Below, one piece after another: positions 1 through 12,800 of a DNA stretch of 64,000 nucleotides (positions within the stretch are counted from its first letter, which is position 1; the number at the start of each line of letters is the position of its first letter). The position numbers were made by a program, and so were the translations under genes. The notes beneath the pieces are model-generated. The model was not told the origin of the DNA. It searched no databases and worked only from the letters and a program-made list of their open reading frames with translations. The stretch is from Datnioides undecimradiatus (Eukaryota; Chordata; Actinopteri; Lobotiformes; Datnioididae): positions 2,647,096 through 2,711,095 of the forward strand of contig WARS01000046.1 in assembly GCA_008933995.1 (NCBI GenBank), read 5' to 3'.

Positions 1-671
1 TGATAGACAAACATGTTCAATTTATAGTTATTCAAAACAGAGAAAAGCTGAAAATTCATACATTTGGAGGCATTAACAAATGTCTGGTGCTTTTTGCACA
101 ATAAATAACTGACAGATTGGTTTTCAGGGAGCCTTAAAAGATTCATTTGGTCATCCAACTTCGATCATCTAAGCAATAAATCGACTAATTGCTTAAGAAT
201 TTCTTCATTTATCCAATGTTGAGCGGCCTCTCTGCCCAATTCTGCTGCCGAAAACGTCACTGTACTCCATTCCTCTCTTCAAACCTGCACAGACACGGTG
301 CTGAAGGGGAGGAAACTGTTTCAGAGACTTCTATTTCCATTTAACTTTTTGTTGTTTCTGTAAACTTCTAATCCCAATCCCACATCCTCCTGCTCCGACC
401 TCATCCTTTCTCTCATATCCTCTGAAACTTCTGTCTACCTGTTCCACCAATCCTTGCCTTATCATTGGTGTGTCCTCCAATGCCTAAGAACTCTTGAGCG
501 TACCCTCATTCCCCTCCTCTCTCTACTTCAGCCCTCCTCCTCCTCCTCTTCTCTTTCTGATTATCTCCTGGTGTCTCTCTGAGCTCTGTCGCTGATAGAG
601 AGCATGCCTGGTTGACACGCCTGGTAATGAGGCTCTTAATGCAGATGGCCTCTCCCACCCTCTTCCACTCA

Positions 672-713
<42 letters not shown>

Positions 714-2329
714 AGGCCTATGCAGAAAAAAAAAATCCCGGCGGCAGCCACCACCCCCTTTCCCCTCTGCGGGAGGTCTAAAGCACTCCTGGGTTAAACA
801 GTAGCTGGAGATGTTTTGAAGAGGATAAAAGAAAAAAAGCATGACGAGGAAGCAGCTTTGTCTCATTTTTCACCAACAATGAAAACTGTCATTTCACAGA
901 CACACAACTGCAAACAAAGGTGCATATGTTCTAACACATCCAATTGCATTGATGGAATTTGTTTTTTTTCTTCTAAAAGCATCTACAATTCTACAGCCAA
1001 GTGGTTAAATATGACTAATAATACTTATTGTGCACCATGTTATATTGAATTTTTCCCAGCTCCCAATCCCCATCCCAAAAATACAGACACACACACACAC
1101 ACACAAACACTTAACCCTTGTCGCATCTCAGTATGCACATTGATGTGGGTTGCAGAAATTCAGTTCATCTCCCACACTGCCAGTGTACATCACTTGAATT
1201 TAGTTTGTTTATTTGTCATTGACAACCAAAGGACTACATCCATGGTAGAATGCAGCTCCACAGAAAACTGTTGACAACAAGGTATGCAGGTTATCCTGAA
1301 GGACGTGAGGCACTGTTTCTGGAAAGACATGCCGCTGCTGCATTTCTCCAGTTTCATTTTAAATATTTTGAACACCACAAATAAAATCCGAGTTCATCTT
1401 CATTGTACTGGTGAGAAGGTGGCAGTAAAATAATGTTGTTGTTGTTTTTTTTTTTACATAATTTGGGTGAACAAACCCTTTCAGGTATGCTGCGACTTAG
1501 AGGAATACGCTGAGGTTTGCTTGTAACTAACAGAACACAGAAACCCCAAGCCAAGGGGTAACTACCTATGTGGTTGTAGTTATCCCTACACAACCACCAC
1601 AAAAATGAAATACCAATCACTCAGAGCTCCTCACATCTTTCCACCAAAGGTCAGGATATATCTAAAGTATCTTTGTTTACAAACTAATCTCTCCAACTAT
1701 AGTAGCATTTACTGTAAATCACTGTGTGCAGTGTACATTAGGCATGTCTGATACACTGGAAATATGAGAAGACTCTCTAGGCAGTGCAGATCATCTGTGA
1801 GACTAAATGACATACTGTGCACACTGGATAACCAATTACTCTGCTGGCTAAGCAGTAACTGCAGAAAGGCCATCCAAATGACATCTGTTCGTGTTGCATC
1901 AGTGCATGCACTTCAGCTATGTCAGGGTCTGTCAAGTTCAACCCCTTAACTGTATTTAACTGATTTATCTGACCCCTGGTGTTTTCCAATGTTTTCAGAT
2001 CACAAATCACTGGGCAGTCACCTCTCCAAACTAACTTACAAGCATCTGTCTTTATCATCTCTGCTCTCTTGTCACCACAGCTGCTTTTGCCCATTCAGGA
2101 ACATGTTTGTTATACTCGTGTTTAACACTAAGAGGTTGGATATTTGAACAAAAACTGTGGCTGTAACAGAAAAAGTGAATGATGAGGAAAACCTCTAGTT
2201 TACCACATTTTTAATCCGTCTCGTTTCATTTAGCTAGCTAGTCAACGCAAAGGTGTAGCTAGCTAGTTAGCCGTTGATTAGCTTAATAATAGAGAGAAGA
2301 AACAGCCCTGGGTGAGTGACGCTGGCCTT
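1..2329. other. Intergenic DNA, no supported gene
   Basis: No exon or open frame here looks like a known protein. The stretch is pyrimidine-rich around 360-560 and has a mixed (CT)n-(CA)n microsatellite at 675-712 and a short (AC)n at 1087-1106. The open frames of 60-150 codons are low-complexity or repeat-derived. Later exons of a minus-strand gene starting near 2454 would fall here or further left, but I could not identify one. Confidence 0.5.
675..712. repeat. (CT)n-(CA)n compound microsatellite
   Basis: About 14 CT units run directly into about five CA units. It is translated in several spurious open frames as alternating Ser/Leu or Arg/Glu. Confidence 0.95.
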
Positions 2330-2425
2330 ATTTTGAGTGCTGTTCTGCGGTAAATTACTCTCACGGTGCCGTGTATTGGTGTATCGATCCGTGGTCTTAT
2401 CTATCAGTGTCTGAGGGAGACTCAC

Positions 2426-2454
2426 CTCTCTGCTGGGCATGACAGAATTGCCAT
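2426..2454 (-). CDS. Possible first coding exon of a minus-strand gene
   Basis: On the minus strand an ATG at 2454 in a good context (G at -3, G at +4) opens MAILSCPAE plus two bases, then meets a consensus donor GAG|GTGAGT at 2426/2425. It sits inside the CpG-rich block, where first exons are expected. A second in-frame-independent ATG (2440) lies in the same short exon. Against it: only nine codons are visible, no following exon was found between 1 and 2400, and a consensus donor can occur by chance. Treat as a candidate only. Confidence 0.22.
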
Positions 2455-2610
2455 AGCAACGCGGTTAGAAGCACGAGCCCGAGTCGCCTCATTTCGTTTA
2501 ATGTTTAAAGTCTGATATCGTATCGCGCGCGCGCTGCGGAATCAGCGCTGTCCTCTCGCGCGGCTCTGCGTTGTGTTGAATGTCAGAGGAAAGTTTCTCA
2601 GGAGTTGACC

Positions 2611-2614
<4 letters not shown>

Positions 2615-2641
<27 letters not shown>

Positions 2642-2648
2642 GCTCTCT
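2615..2648. repeat. (CT)n microsatellite in CpG-rich block
   Basis: About 13 CT units followed by CGCTCTCT, continuing into a CTCCTC-rich stretch. Long pyrimidine tracts beside promoters can act as GAGA-type elements, but this is inference. Confidence 0.9.
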
Positions 2649-3210
2649 ACTCCTCCTCCTCTTCCTCTCTTCTCTCCCCCTCCTCTCCAGGTTTAAACTT
2701 TAAGCAGAGCGAGGGAGAAACTGATGGAAAGCATATGTAAAATGTGAAAAAATAAAAAGAAGTACTGAAAAATGGTCAGTTATTCCACAGAAACAATACA
2801 TTGATATATACATACATACTCACTGTGATAGATATACCATTATATTAATTAGCCTAACTGTATCAGTCAAATAAATGTACAAAATATTCAACATATAATG
2901 GACTAGACATAAGTTCATGCACTTTCCACCACTGCTAACATTTGATTAAATAATGTGAAATGTTTTTTAACTTTACATCTTAGGGCTTTTGGGAGCATAT
3001 GGCAAAGCTGAATTGGAGTTGGAGTTGGAATTGGGGCACCTGTCTCACACTCGAAACTGTCTGAGTGTGATTTAGGTGCTAAAACACTGAATCCATAAAG
3101 TCTTTTTAAAGCATACATCAGTGCGCTGCAGAAGTTTTTGAAATAAAAACTTCAGATGCTACAAAGCAAATGAAACGTTGCATCAGTATAGCAACAAAGA
3201 GCATAGGAGT

Positions 3211-3240
3211 GGAAAGGAAAGGAAAGGAAAGGAAAGGAAA
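3211..3240. repeat. (GGAAA)6 pentanucleotide repeat
   Basis: Six perfect GGAAA units, followed by purine-rich sequence. It accounts for a lysine/glutamate-rich spurious frame on the plus strand and a serine/phenylalanine-rich one on the minus strand. Confidence 0.95.
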
Positions 3241-3930
3241 GAGGGAGAGGAGTTTGAAGGACCTAAATGGAGTAGAGGATACTTCAGAGGTGAAGAAGTG
3301 AGAGCAGAGTTGGACAGAAGTTTTGGGACCAGTTGTGTCCACAAAGTTACACAACTGTTCTAGGGCTCCTCCTGCTGCCCTGCACAACTCACCACACTCT
3401 GGGGCAAAACTGAAGCAGCCAGCTTTTGTGTTCATGCAAAGCTTACATAAAGGCACAATTAAATATACAAGCAGAGAACTTACATCAGGGAAAACATGAA
3501 TGAATACATTCCGTACATTTGTTGTTTGTTACACAGTTCAGAACATTGATGCTTCCAAAAAGGTTTAAGTGAAACTGGCTGATTTGGACTTTAACTAGAT
3601 TTGCCAATACTGATGCAAAGTTGTAGAGGTTTTTGATAAAAGTGAACCAAGTCTCTTAGTTAAAATTTCCATTTGAGCACTAAAATATATAATGTGAGTT
3701 ATAGTATATTTTATTTTTTATTATATTCTGTACAAAAATAACAGTGAATTGAGTTTTACCTTCCGCTATATCCCCGAGTGTACAGCCCACTGTAGCTGTT
3801 TACTCCTTCACAGCTGAAAACACTAGTATATTATAATGTTATGGCTCAGCAACTTGTCAGTCACTTCATACACCTGTGCATGTGTTGCAATTGTGTGTGT
3901 GGCCCTGGTGTTTGTACAGTTTTTCTACAG

Positions 3931-4179
3931 ATGGTCATTATGAGTGTGAGTGTTTAGGTGAGAATCTTTTTGAGGATTGCTGAGAATGGATATGTGTCCA
4001 GTGTCAGTCAAGCTCCCCCAGACCTTTATTCCTCCAGAGGCAGAGAGGCTGACCCTGTAGACAGTAAGGTTGAAGATGAGCTCTCTTCTCTGGGCTCGGA
4101 GCTCTGGGCAGCCCTTGAGTGCTGCTGGGTCTCTGTGGGGCTGGGCAGTGTCCAGACTACACCTGGACTGGACAACAAG
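3931..4179 (+). other. Possible upstream exon of the slc32-like gene
   Basis: A good acceptor (pyrimidine tract ending TTTTCTACAG at 3930) and a consensus donor AACAAG|GTGAGT at 4179/4180 bracket a 249-bp segment. From 3958 to 4179 one frame is open for 74 codons, is rich in Glu/Asp/Ser, and ends in phase 0. A matching phase-0 acceptor (TTCTTCCAG at 5078) precedes the next exon, where the frame continues Glu-Asp-Glu-Glu-Met. The open frame lacks an ATG and is preceded by TAG at 3955. So it is either 5' UTR, with translation starting at 5091, or coding sequence entered from a more distant exon through a different acceptor. The sequence alone does not decide. Confidence 0.4.
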
Positions 4180-5078
4180 GTGAGTCACATTGTTGGATGT
4201 ATTCATTTAAAGGTTTACTGTACTACTGATTTAGATGGAAATATTAATTTATATAATAAGGTTTAAATATAAGTGGGTGTGTTATCATCAACTAATCTGT
4301 TTTGTGTTCATTTATAACCCATTTATAACACATTAAACTTCATTAAGCATCATGTAGAGTGCCTGCCAAGTCCTTTGATATATATGCATAAAGATGGATG
4401 TTTCTGTTATGTATTATTAAAAAATTAACATACATTTTTAATTGGTTCATTATAAATGTGATATCATGCATTCATCCACATTATTACAAAATGAATAGGA
4501 AACGTTTATTTATTGGGAATCAGTGTTTTACAAGTCAATAAAAAATATTTATTGCTTATATTTAAATATTGTTCCTAGACAAGGAAAGCTGTTTATTTGT
4601 ATAATATATTTAAACAACAGGGCAACTCAAAGTGGTTTACATTGAACATAAAAGGCACCAAGATGAATGCATGGATGAGATTTTCCAAATCCCAGTGCTT
4701 TCATTCTTTATGTGTTCTTAAAGTGATGGTAGGCTAACTTTGTCATTATCTAAATATCTCTGCTAAAATGCCAGTCCGAGTCCCTGGTTAGACCAGGATT
4801 TGTGTCTTGGTTTGTGGTTTTTATGACATTATGAGGCTAAGCGCTGACTTTTAATCATTCTTCCTGTGCACTTCATATTTTTTGTTGCACTAAACTGTAA
4901 AATTAATTTTGTCATTTCACATGTTGAGGAATGAACTTCATTTATTTTAACTAAGCTTGGTGTTGTTATCTAAGTAAAATCATGCTGTTTTAGTAAAGTG
5001 GATGAGGGCACAGAGACCATACATCTTCATGAATCTAAACATCAACTCAAAGTGTTTTCGGTCACCAGGTTCTTCCAG

Positions 5079-5765
5079 GAGGATGAAGAGATGCTGATTC
5101 TGACCCACAGTGATGAGTTGAGCAGAACCTATGGTGAGGACAACAGATTGCCTTTTGATAACATTGCAAACAAAAACCATAGTGGCTGCGATGACAGCAG
5201 AAGACGGAGATCATCTCTGAGTGAGCGGGATAATCCCAATATGAGTGAGAAACCAGATCCTAACCTGATGGGATCCACCAGCACCTCATGGCAGCAGAGT
5301 CCAGCTTTTAAAGAAACCAGAGCCACAATTATCTCCAAAGGACCTAGTACCATCACCATAACCTCAGCAGTTCCCACTGCAGACCCCCTTTGGTTCAAAC
5401 ACACCAGAAGTTATGGCAAAGGCAGAAGATCCTCTGAGATGCAAGCCGACACAATGGGAGGCAACAGTGAGGAGAACCTGAGAGCAAAACAGAACCAGAG
5501 TCACAAGAGAGGTTCTTACCGGCTGGCTGGGGTGACTAAGGAGAACCTGCAAAAACAAAGACTTTCTGAAAATGAACAGGAGCAAATGGACAGAGAGCAA
5601 ACTGCAGAGGGTACTTCCCAGTGTTGTAGCAGCCTAGAAGAAGACAGAGCAAGCATGAGTCATGCTACTGCAGTTCAGAGTCCCAATACCCTTAACACAG
5701 GTCTGAGTCAGACTGCCACCATCACCGCCTGGGAAGCTGGCTGGAATGTTACAAATGCTATACAG
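5079..5765 (+). CDS. slc32a1-like: slc32-like coding exon 1: N-terminal domain and [12 protein letters not shown] motif
   Basis: The acceptor TTCTTCCAG ends at 5078; an earlier AG at 5068 is out of phase with the upstream exon. The first ATG is at 5091 (G at -3). The exon encodes 225 residues from that ATG: a Ser/Glu/Asn/Gln-rich, hydrophilic, probably disordered segment with basic patches SRRRRSS (near residue 38) and GKGRRSS (near residue 117) that resemble basophilic kinase sites, then [16 protein letters not shown], the nearly invariant VGAT sequence leading into TM1. It ends in phase 0 at CAG|GTACAC. Only the last 16 or so residues align confidently with the family; the rest I do not recognise. 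Confidence 0.85.
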
Positions 5766-6818
5766 GTACACTTATATGCCACACATAGGAAAAGAGGAAA
5801 AAAACAACATTACAGTATATATATGGTGACTTTCATATTCTAGTTTAATGTCTAGCATGTTTATGATGTTTTGTGTTCTTAATATAAAATATAGGATAAT
5901 GTATTTTACTACTGCTCACCACTGCTGGACAATACAATAGTTTTTAGACTTGTCCTATCTCCTAATATTTTAATTTGGTCACTTTAACCCCTAAAAAGCA
6001 GAAGGCGACTGTGGGCAAAATGCCAAACTTGAGGTTTCAAAGCAAAAACTGCAAATCAATGGTTGACATCACATTGGCATCATCAATTATGTATAAATAC
6101 ATCCTATGTTATGAATATATTTTCCTACTTTCTAGGCAGCCATGTTATGTCATGTCATAGCTAGTAATGACAATGAGGTTTGTCACCTACATGTGTTCAG
6201 AGGTGGTCAGAGGCAAATTATTTAACCATTACATAGCAGTCTGGTTGAGAGGCACACCTTTTCTCCGTTTTAGACTTGAGTGCTGAACAGCACCCTTCTG
6301 GCAGCACAGCTCATGTTTAATGCAGCTGCAAACTTGATTATTTTGCAGACCATTCCTTCCCTTCTCCCTAAAACAGTACGTCTCTCTCAAACTCTTGTAG
6401 AAGACAAATGCAAAATGTAAAAGCCAACTGTTTGGGCATCAAGCTGCGCGCTACATTCAAAAAGCATTAAACATGCAGACAATTTAATCCACTCCCATTG
6501 TGTTTTAATAATAGCAAACAATGCTTTGTGGTCTTTCCCGCCTGTTTGTCAGGCACTCTCCAGTCTTCATAATCAAATAAAGCGTGAATCAAATCGTATT
6601 AAAAAAAGAAAAGCTCCCAGTCACAGTGTGTCCTCGTGGCGGTAATGCTAATAGCTTATTACGCTGTAAATGCTGGGCCGTATTCAACTACGGCACTCAT
6701 GTAAATGTGTTCTTTCACTGAGTAACTGTAGTGTAATTGAACGGAGTCACTGGGTCCGTAAAGAACATTATGACATTAGGGCATCAATACAGTGCACACA
6801 TGCATAAACTCAGGCTCA

Positions 6819-6859
<41 letters not shown>

Positions 6860-9800
6860 ACAAATACAGACATGCATGCAAACATGTTCCTCGTGGGAGC
6901 TGAGGTGAATTTACATCAAATGCTTTTGCATCAGATTGCTGTAAACACACAGGTTTTTAATTAGCATTAGCACCGCTGTCAGTGCACCAATTCATATATC
7001 AACACGATATTTAGTGGATAAACAACTATTATATGTGCTTGGTTTATTGATGATAGTCTATTTATCCTAATGCCAGAGAATTCCAGTTTTCATTAGAGAC
7101 CAAGTTCCTGTGCCAGACACGACACAGAGTCTCTGCCTCTAATGAAACATGTGACTGATTTAAATTGCCTGTTCAAAAATATGATTTGTTAACTTCAATA
7201 CTTCCAGCTACATTTGAATTAATGTCTCTCTAAGACCACGCTGTGATTTGAATACTTCTCATTTTATTGCATTTTTCAACAGCACTTTTTAAAAAAAAAA
7301 ACCTCTACTAACAGTGTTGGCATCTTCCTGCGACTGTTGCTTGATGTTTTATAGGTTATTCATTACCTGCAGCGCACAGTAATCAAGAACCTTAACCAAG
7401 TGGATTGCTCGATAATCCCCTGGGTTGAGGTTACAGATGGGTTAGGTTAAGGTGACTACAGGTAATTAACATAAAAAATATATATTTTTATGATTCACTG
7501 CATGCTTGAGGTGTTACATCTCAGATAAAAGATACAGAATGATGAAATGATGTATAACAGTCATCAATACAATAATAGCGGGTCCACTAGCAAAGGGGCT
7601 AACAGATACCTTAATAATGGAAAAAAGAACAGCAGTTTTATCTCCTATCAAGGCTAAGAAGAAAATATGTATTTTCCGGTTGTGGGTTATTGATGCCAAT
7701 ATAACTGACTGCCTGCCAGCTTAATAAAGGTTTTATTAGAGAGAAAATTTGCTGCCAAAAATGCAAAAACCAGCTCCAGCTCTCAAAGCTCCCAATTTGG
7801 GAATATAAAAAAAAACCAAAACAGAGTTTTAAATCCAACCTGACTGCTAATGAGGCAGCTCCAGTTTAGTGTGTCTTCATTGCAGATTAGAAATGTGGAC
7901 CTTTTGTTCCTGACAAGGAGAAAAACTGATGTTATTTAACCGCCTCTATGATCATCTGTTTTGGAATGTCATTTCACCTTAAGCTGGATTGAAAATTCAA
8001 GATCCAAGTTTGAAATGGGTTTGGGGGTTTTTTCCACGTCCAAACACAAGCCGCAGGGAAATGAAGAATGTCCCCATTTTGTTTTGGAACGATTGCTGTC
8101 AAAAGTTATTTGGTTCAGTGTGCTGCCAAATACATCCCTAGACCCTGCAGGAAAAGTGAGGCTGACGAAAATGCTGCAGGTCAGTGCATAAAGAAGTACA
8201 TTTTTTGCAGTTTTTGTGCCATGTTTAACACGTTATTTGGTAGATCCTCTTTATCTGCAGCAGGGTATTTCTTATTGGCTTGTTTGATTAACCGTTACGG
8301 TCCAGACATTATCATAAAATCATGACACAAACCCATTAACTTGTTATTTTCATTACAAAATGCAGTAGCTGCTCGCACTTGTATTGACTTGTATTCGTCT
8401 TTTGTGTCTCTGGAGGGAGAAAAGTCCCAGAAGAATAGAGAAAACCCTGATGTGTTATTGTAGCTTGCGCTCCAATCTTATTTTTACAGGAAGCCTGTAT
8501 TACAATCTGAGGGTTTCTGGGCATTTAGGAGGCAACTTTAATGAAATATATTATCCAGGTGCATTGTGGGAATTTTTTTTTCTGAGTTTGGCTTTTGCTG
8601 CTTTGATTTTAACCAAAATTTTAAATTTGTCCGTCACACAACTCAACGAAATTACTGGAGTACATCTATAATTAATCATTTATTTCATAAAATAGCAACT
8701 AATAGTCATTTCACAAGTTTCTGCAGCCCAAGGTTAAGCCTTTAAATTGATAATTTTGCCCAACTAACTAAGATATTTAATTTCTCTCACATATGACAGA
8801 CAAAAGAATCATATTCTTCCATTTGAAAATGTTTTTGGCAGCGAGTGTTTGGCATTTCTGCTTAAAACTTAATCGAAAGGATTAATCACATATCAGATTT
8901 TGACCAACTAACCAATCATTCAACTAATCGTTCAGGCTGTAACTTAATGTTTTACTATAAAGTAGTAGGGTTTTCCATCATCGAGTGCCAAAGGAAGTAA
9001 CAGCAGCAAATCCTTCCATACACTTTCTAAACTCTTGTTTTGTACAACATGTTTTCTTTTTTTAAAAATGACACTTCCAGTTATTTAAATGTCAGACCTG
9101 TCTGTTTCTGGTCGTGTCTGCTCCACTTTATCCCCTCGTGGCTGGAAAAAGACATTTCTCCATCACTTTTTCGTGCACAGGGCATGTGCTTGCATAAAAT
9201 ATTGTGCATAACCTGAAGGGCAGCGGTGGAAGTCTCGCACCTGGAAAGTCAAGACAGCAGCAAGGACTGTGCAGTAATCTTTATTTTTTCAACATAGGTC
9301 ACTGCTGCCAATATTGGGTAAGTTATAAAAAGGCGAAGCATGAAAAAGAGCGTATGTGCTTGTTCGACATTCCTTGAATAAACAGATTTTAAAGGTGTCT
9401 TGGGTGTCAGATGGAGCTGAAAAGAATAATCTCTTCTCCCTCCTCTTCAGAGCCAATCAAGGACTTTTTTCTTCCCTTATTGTTCCTGCCTGTGATTGGG
9501 AGCTGCTTCAGGTTGTGCTCAGAGTAACCAATGAGCAATTAGCTGGCAAAAAAACACACAGAGAGAACGAGCAGTGAAGTAATAGAGAGGGAAAGAGAGA
9601 GAGAGAGCGAGCGGGGAGTTGAAATCAGATACTTGAGCGTCAGATTTCTCTCAAACTGCTTTCATCCCCAGCAGCTCCATTTGAACATCAAAGCTCGATC
9701 AGCATATGCCTAACAGACACCAGTTACAAAATACCGACTTGAAAGAGGGAGAATGCGTGCTTGTCTGTTTATGCATCCACAATATGTGCTGCAGCGCGTG

Positions 9801-12800
9801 TCTGCGCCGATGATGTGCTGTGATGTGTTTCCATGACTCTCTCGGTGAGTCTGTGTATCTCCATGTTCCAACATCCAAAACACAGCAGCTCCATCAAAGT
9901 GGCTCGTTGTCTCCTCTGATCTCCCCCTCTTCCTCCTTCAACCTCCTGCTCTCCTTGCATAGGCGTGAGGTCGCACCTCTCCTCCCTCCTTCCCCTTTTC
10001 CTTCTCTTTTCTTGCTTTCTTCCTCATCCACCTCTCCTCCTTTTCTCCTCTTTCTGGCAGTCGCTGACGTTTTCCCCTTGGTGACGGGCCAAAGCTCGAC
10101 ACTCCTCTTCCTTCTGCTCCTGCTGGTCTTCTGCATCCTTGAACTCTCCAGGCGTCAGGCCAAAACTCTTCTCTCGCCTCCTCGTCTTCCAACCATGAAC
10201 CTTCTTTTCTTCTCTTCTCACTTCATTTCCTCCTCAGCGGTCTTTAAAGTATTCACACTGATTGATTCTCATGGAAACAGGTTTTATTGATACATAAATA
10301 TTTCATTGATAAGCTCATCAATGAAATATTTTCCATCAATAAAACCTGTTTCTTCAATTTAAAAGGAGCAATATTTGGTCACATTTCAACAGCGGCAAAT
10401 GTCCATTTTATGAAAAAGATAAGATATAACCTATTCATTTGAATGGAAACGGTTGTGCAGCAGTTTCAGGAAGAGTATAGGTGCAAATCAAAAATATACA
10501 CAATGCCAAAAAATGTTACAGTTTGCGATCATAAAGGTTTTATAATGAACATTAAAACACTTTGATACCTGTATTTCTTTATTGCACACCAGGCTTTAAG
10601 CACCTGTGAAGACTCTAAACCAGGGAGTTTCTCTTCATTTTCAATCTTTTCTGCCTTTTTCTTTTGATAATAAAATAGGAAAAAAGATTTATTTTCTTGC
10701 AGTTGAATAGATTTTTTCTTTCTTTCCCTCCTTGTCTTCTTCCTCAGGGTATCTTTGTGCTGGGTTTACCCTTCGCCCTGGTCCAGTCAGGGTATACGGG
10801 TCTTGTTCTGCTCGTTCTGTCGGCCTGGGTCTGCAACCACACGGGGAGGATCCTGGTGGCCTGTCTTTATGAAGAGGAGCAAAGGTAGAGTTTGGTGTCA
10901 ATAAACCAACTGCAAAAGCATTTTATAACCACCTTACATTACTTTTACAACATAAGAACACTTTAAGACCACAGTCAGATTTCTATTTTACTGATAGAAA
11001 CTTATTTAACTTGTGTGTGGGGGGGGGTTCTTGTTCTTGAAGTCTTTGTTGACTGAGTCGGCGCTCTTCTTTTCTGTATTTTCAGCAATTGCTCTCATTT
11101 CTGACAGCAGACTTGTTGTCTTACATACATACATTTCTCCTATTCTGTTCAGACTCCTCGGGGCAATCTAAACCCAATTGCGGTCTGAGCACACAGAGCA
11201 GACAGTTTGGGAGTCCAAATACACATGTTGATCTGTTCATTCAGGAGTGGTGAGCTGCAGAAATGGCTGAGAGCAACGTGAATGTGGTGTGCTCTGCGAA
11301 ACTGTGGCATTTGTGTTTACCTTTACCTTTTTTTGGTTCATGAGTTTCAGTCAAATTAAACCCTAATTTAGATTAGTTCAACTGAGCTGAGTTTGGTTCA
11401 CCTCATTGAGCTCACTTTAAACACTGGAACAAAAGCGTCAAGACGGCTAATGAAAACATTTTGAGTGGGGGGGACTTTACTTTTTTGCAAAAGATGTATT
11501 TAAAGTATCCTTAATAGTTCGAAGATTTGTATCGGTTACACTTTGTCATGGGGATGTTTGTGTTTTTCAGCGGAGGCTCTGGCTCATCGTCAAAGGTCCG
11601 GGTCAGACACAGCTATCAGGACATAGTGGAGGCCTGCTGTAAGGGGCTTTGGCCCAACTGGCCTGGACTCGGGGGTTGGATGGTGAACGTAGCTCAGGTA
11701 ACACACACAAAAGTGCAATACAAACGCTCTTTTTGCTTCAAATTAGCATAAATCTAGGCCACAAAAACACATGACACCGCCTTCCACCTCTTGGAACAAG
11801 GGACAGCCGCTTTTTATCTAATGTCCTCCGGTCGCTCTTTAGTTTCCTGGTGGATGCTACTAATTGTGGCTGCCATTAGCTAGTTAGCCATGAAGCTAGT
11901 TGCCCCATTTGCTAACTCTCTAGACAGCTACAGTTAGCATACAGTTGGCAGCTGTTAAGTTGTACTTTATGGAACATGTAAAGCCATCTATCTGTCTAAA
12001 TATGACTAAAACCAGTGCTTAAAGTTGTAAAGTTGTGTTTTTGTAACAGTTCACTCCAGCGTCTGTTGTTTTTCTGACCTAGTTGTTGTCTCATCTGTGG
12101 CCTAGAATAGATGTCGCCATTTTTCAAACTGCTATAGCTGTTACAATTTTCCAGAACATAAAGTAAACGCAGGAAGTAAATGTCTCCCTTTTCAGTTTGC
12201 TTCTTTTTTCTTCCCAGGTGATTGAACTGTTGATGACCTGTACCCTCTATCTAGTTGTCTCCACCAGTCTGTTGTCTGACAGTCTCTCGGGGGTGGCTGT
12301 CCCCAGATCAGTGTGTTCTTTGGTGTCTCTGATGTTCCTGCTGCCCTGTCTGCTGCTGACTGATCTCAGGCCAGTCTCCACCCTCAGCCTGCTGTGCTCC
12401 CTGGCTCACATACTGATCAGGTGATTGAGTAGATGTAGCGTTTGCTCTGACAGATCAGTACATGTCAGCTGATCAGCACCAGCTGACAAAACTCACCAGT
12501 TGTATTAGATCAAGACAACCAGGCGCTCTTTATAATCCGCCTTTACTCTCACTGTTGTGGTCATTTAGCAGCCTCTGCTCATTATGCTGTCTGCTCCCAC
12601 CTGCTACACTTGCTGTTACTGGTTGTTTGACTTATGTCTCATGCTGGGCGTCTTGCAGGAAGATGGAGCTGAGTCGAAGTCCTGGCTCTCATCCCTCAGA
12701 GCTCTTCTCTGGCTATTAAGTCATGTATAAACACACATTGCTTTTGAAGCTTACTCCTGACAATTCAAGATTTAAGCACAAGGGAGAATGTTTATCTTGA

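Larger units (their letters stand above)
2330..2700. promoter_or_regulatory. CpG-rich block, probable promoter
   Basis: CpG dinucleotides are dense here, including an uninterrupted run of alternating CG near 2524-2533, while the flanks are AT-rich and CpG-poor. The block ends in a (CT)n tract (2615-2648) and a pyrimidine-rich stretch. Vertebrate promoters often look like this. It lies upstream of the plus-strand transporter gene and also overlaps a candidate minus-strand first exon, so it could drive either gene or both. No TATA box was recognised. Promoter activity is inferred from composition only. Confidence 0.4.

Noticed and set aside
816..1274. 152-codon open frame on plus
   Set aside because: Contains a translated (AC)n tract and no recognisable domain; no splice or promoter support.
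3118..3456. 112-codon minus-strand frame with many Cys
   Set aside because: Its middle is the translated (GGAAA)n repeat; no family resemblance.
9820..10290. 156-codon open frame on plus
   Set aside because: Composed of Ser/Leu/Pro runs from pyrimidine-rich intron sequence; no motif, and it lies inside the transporter intron.
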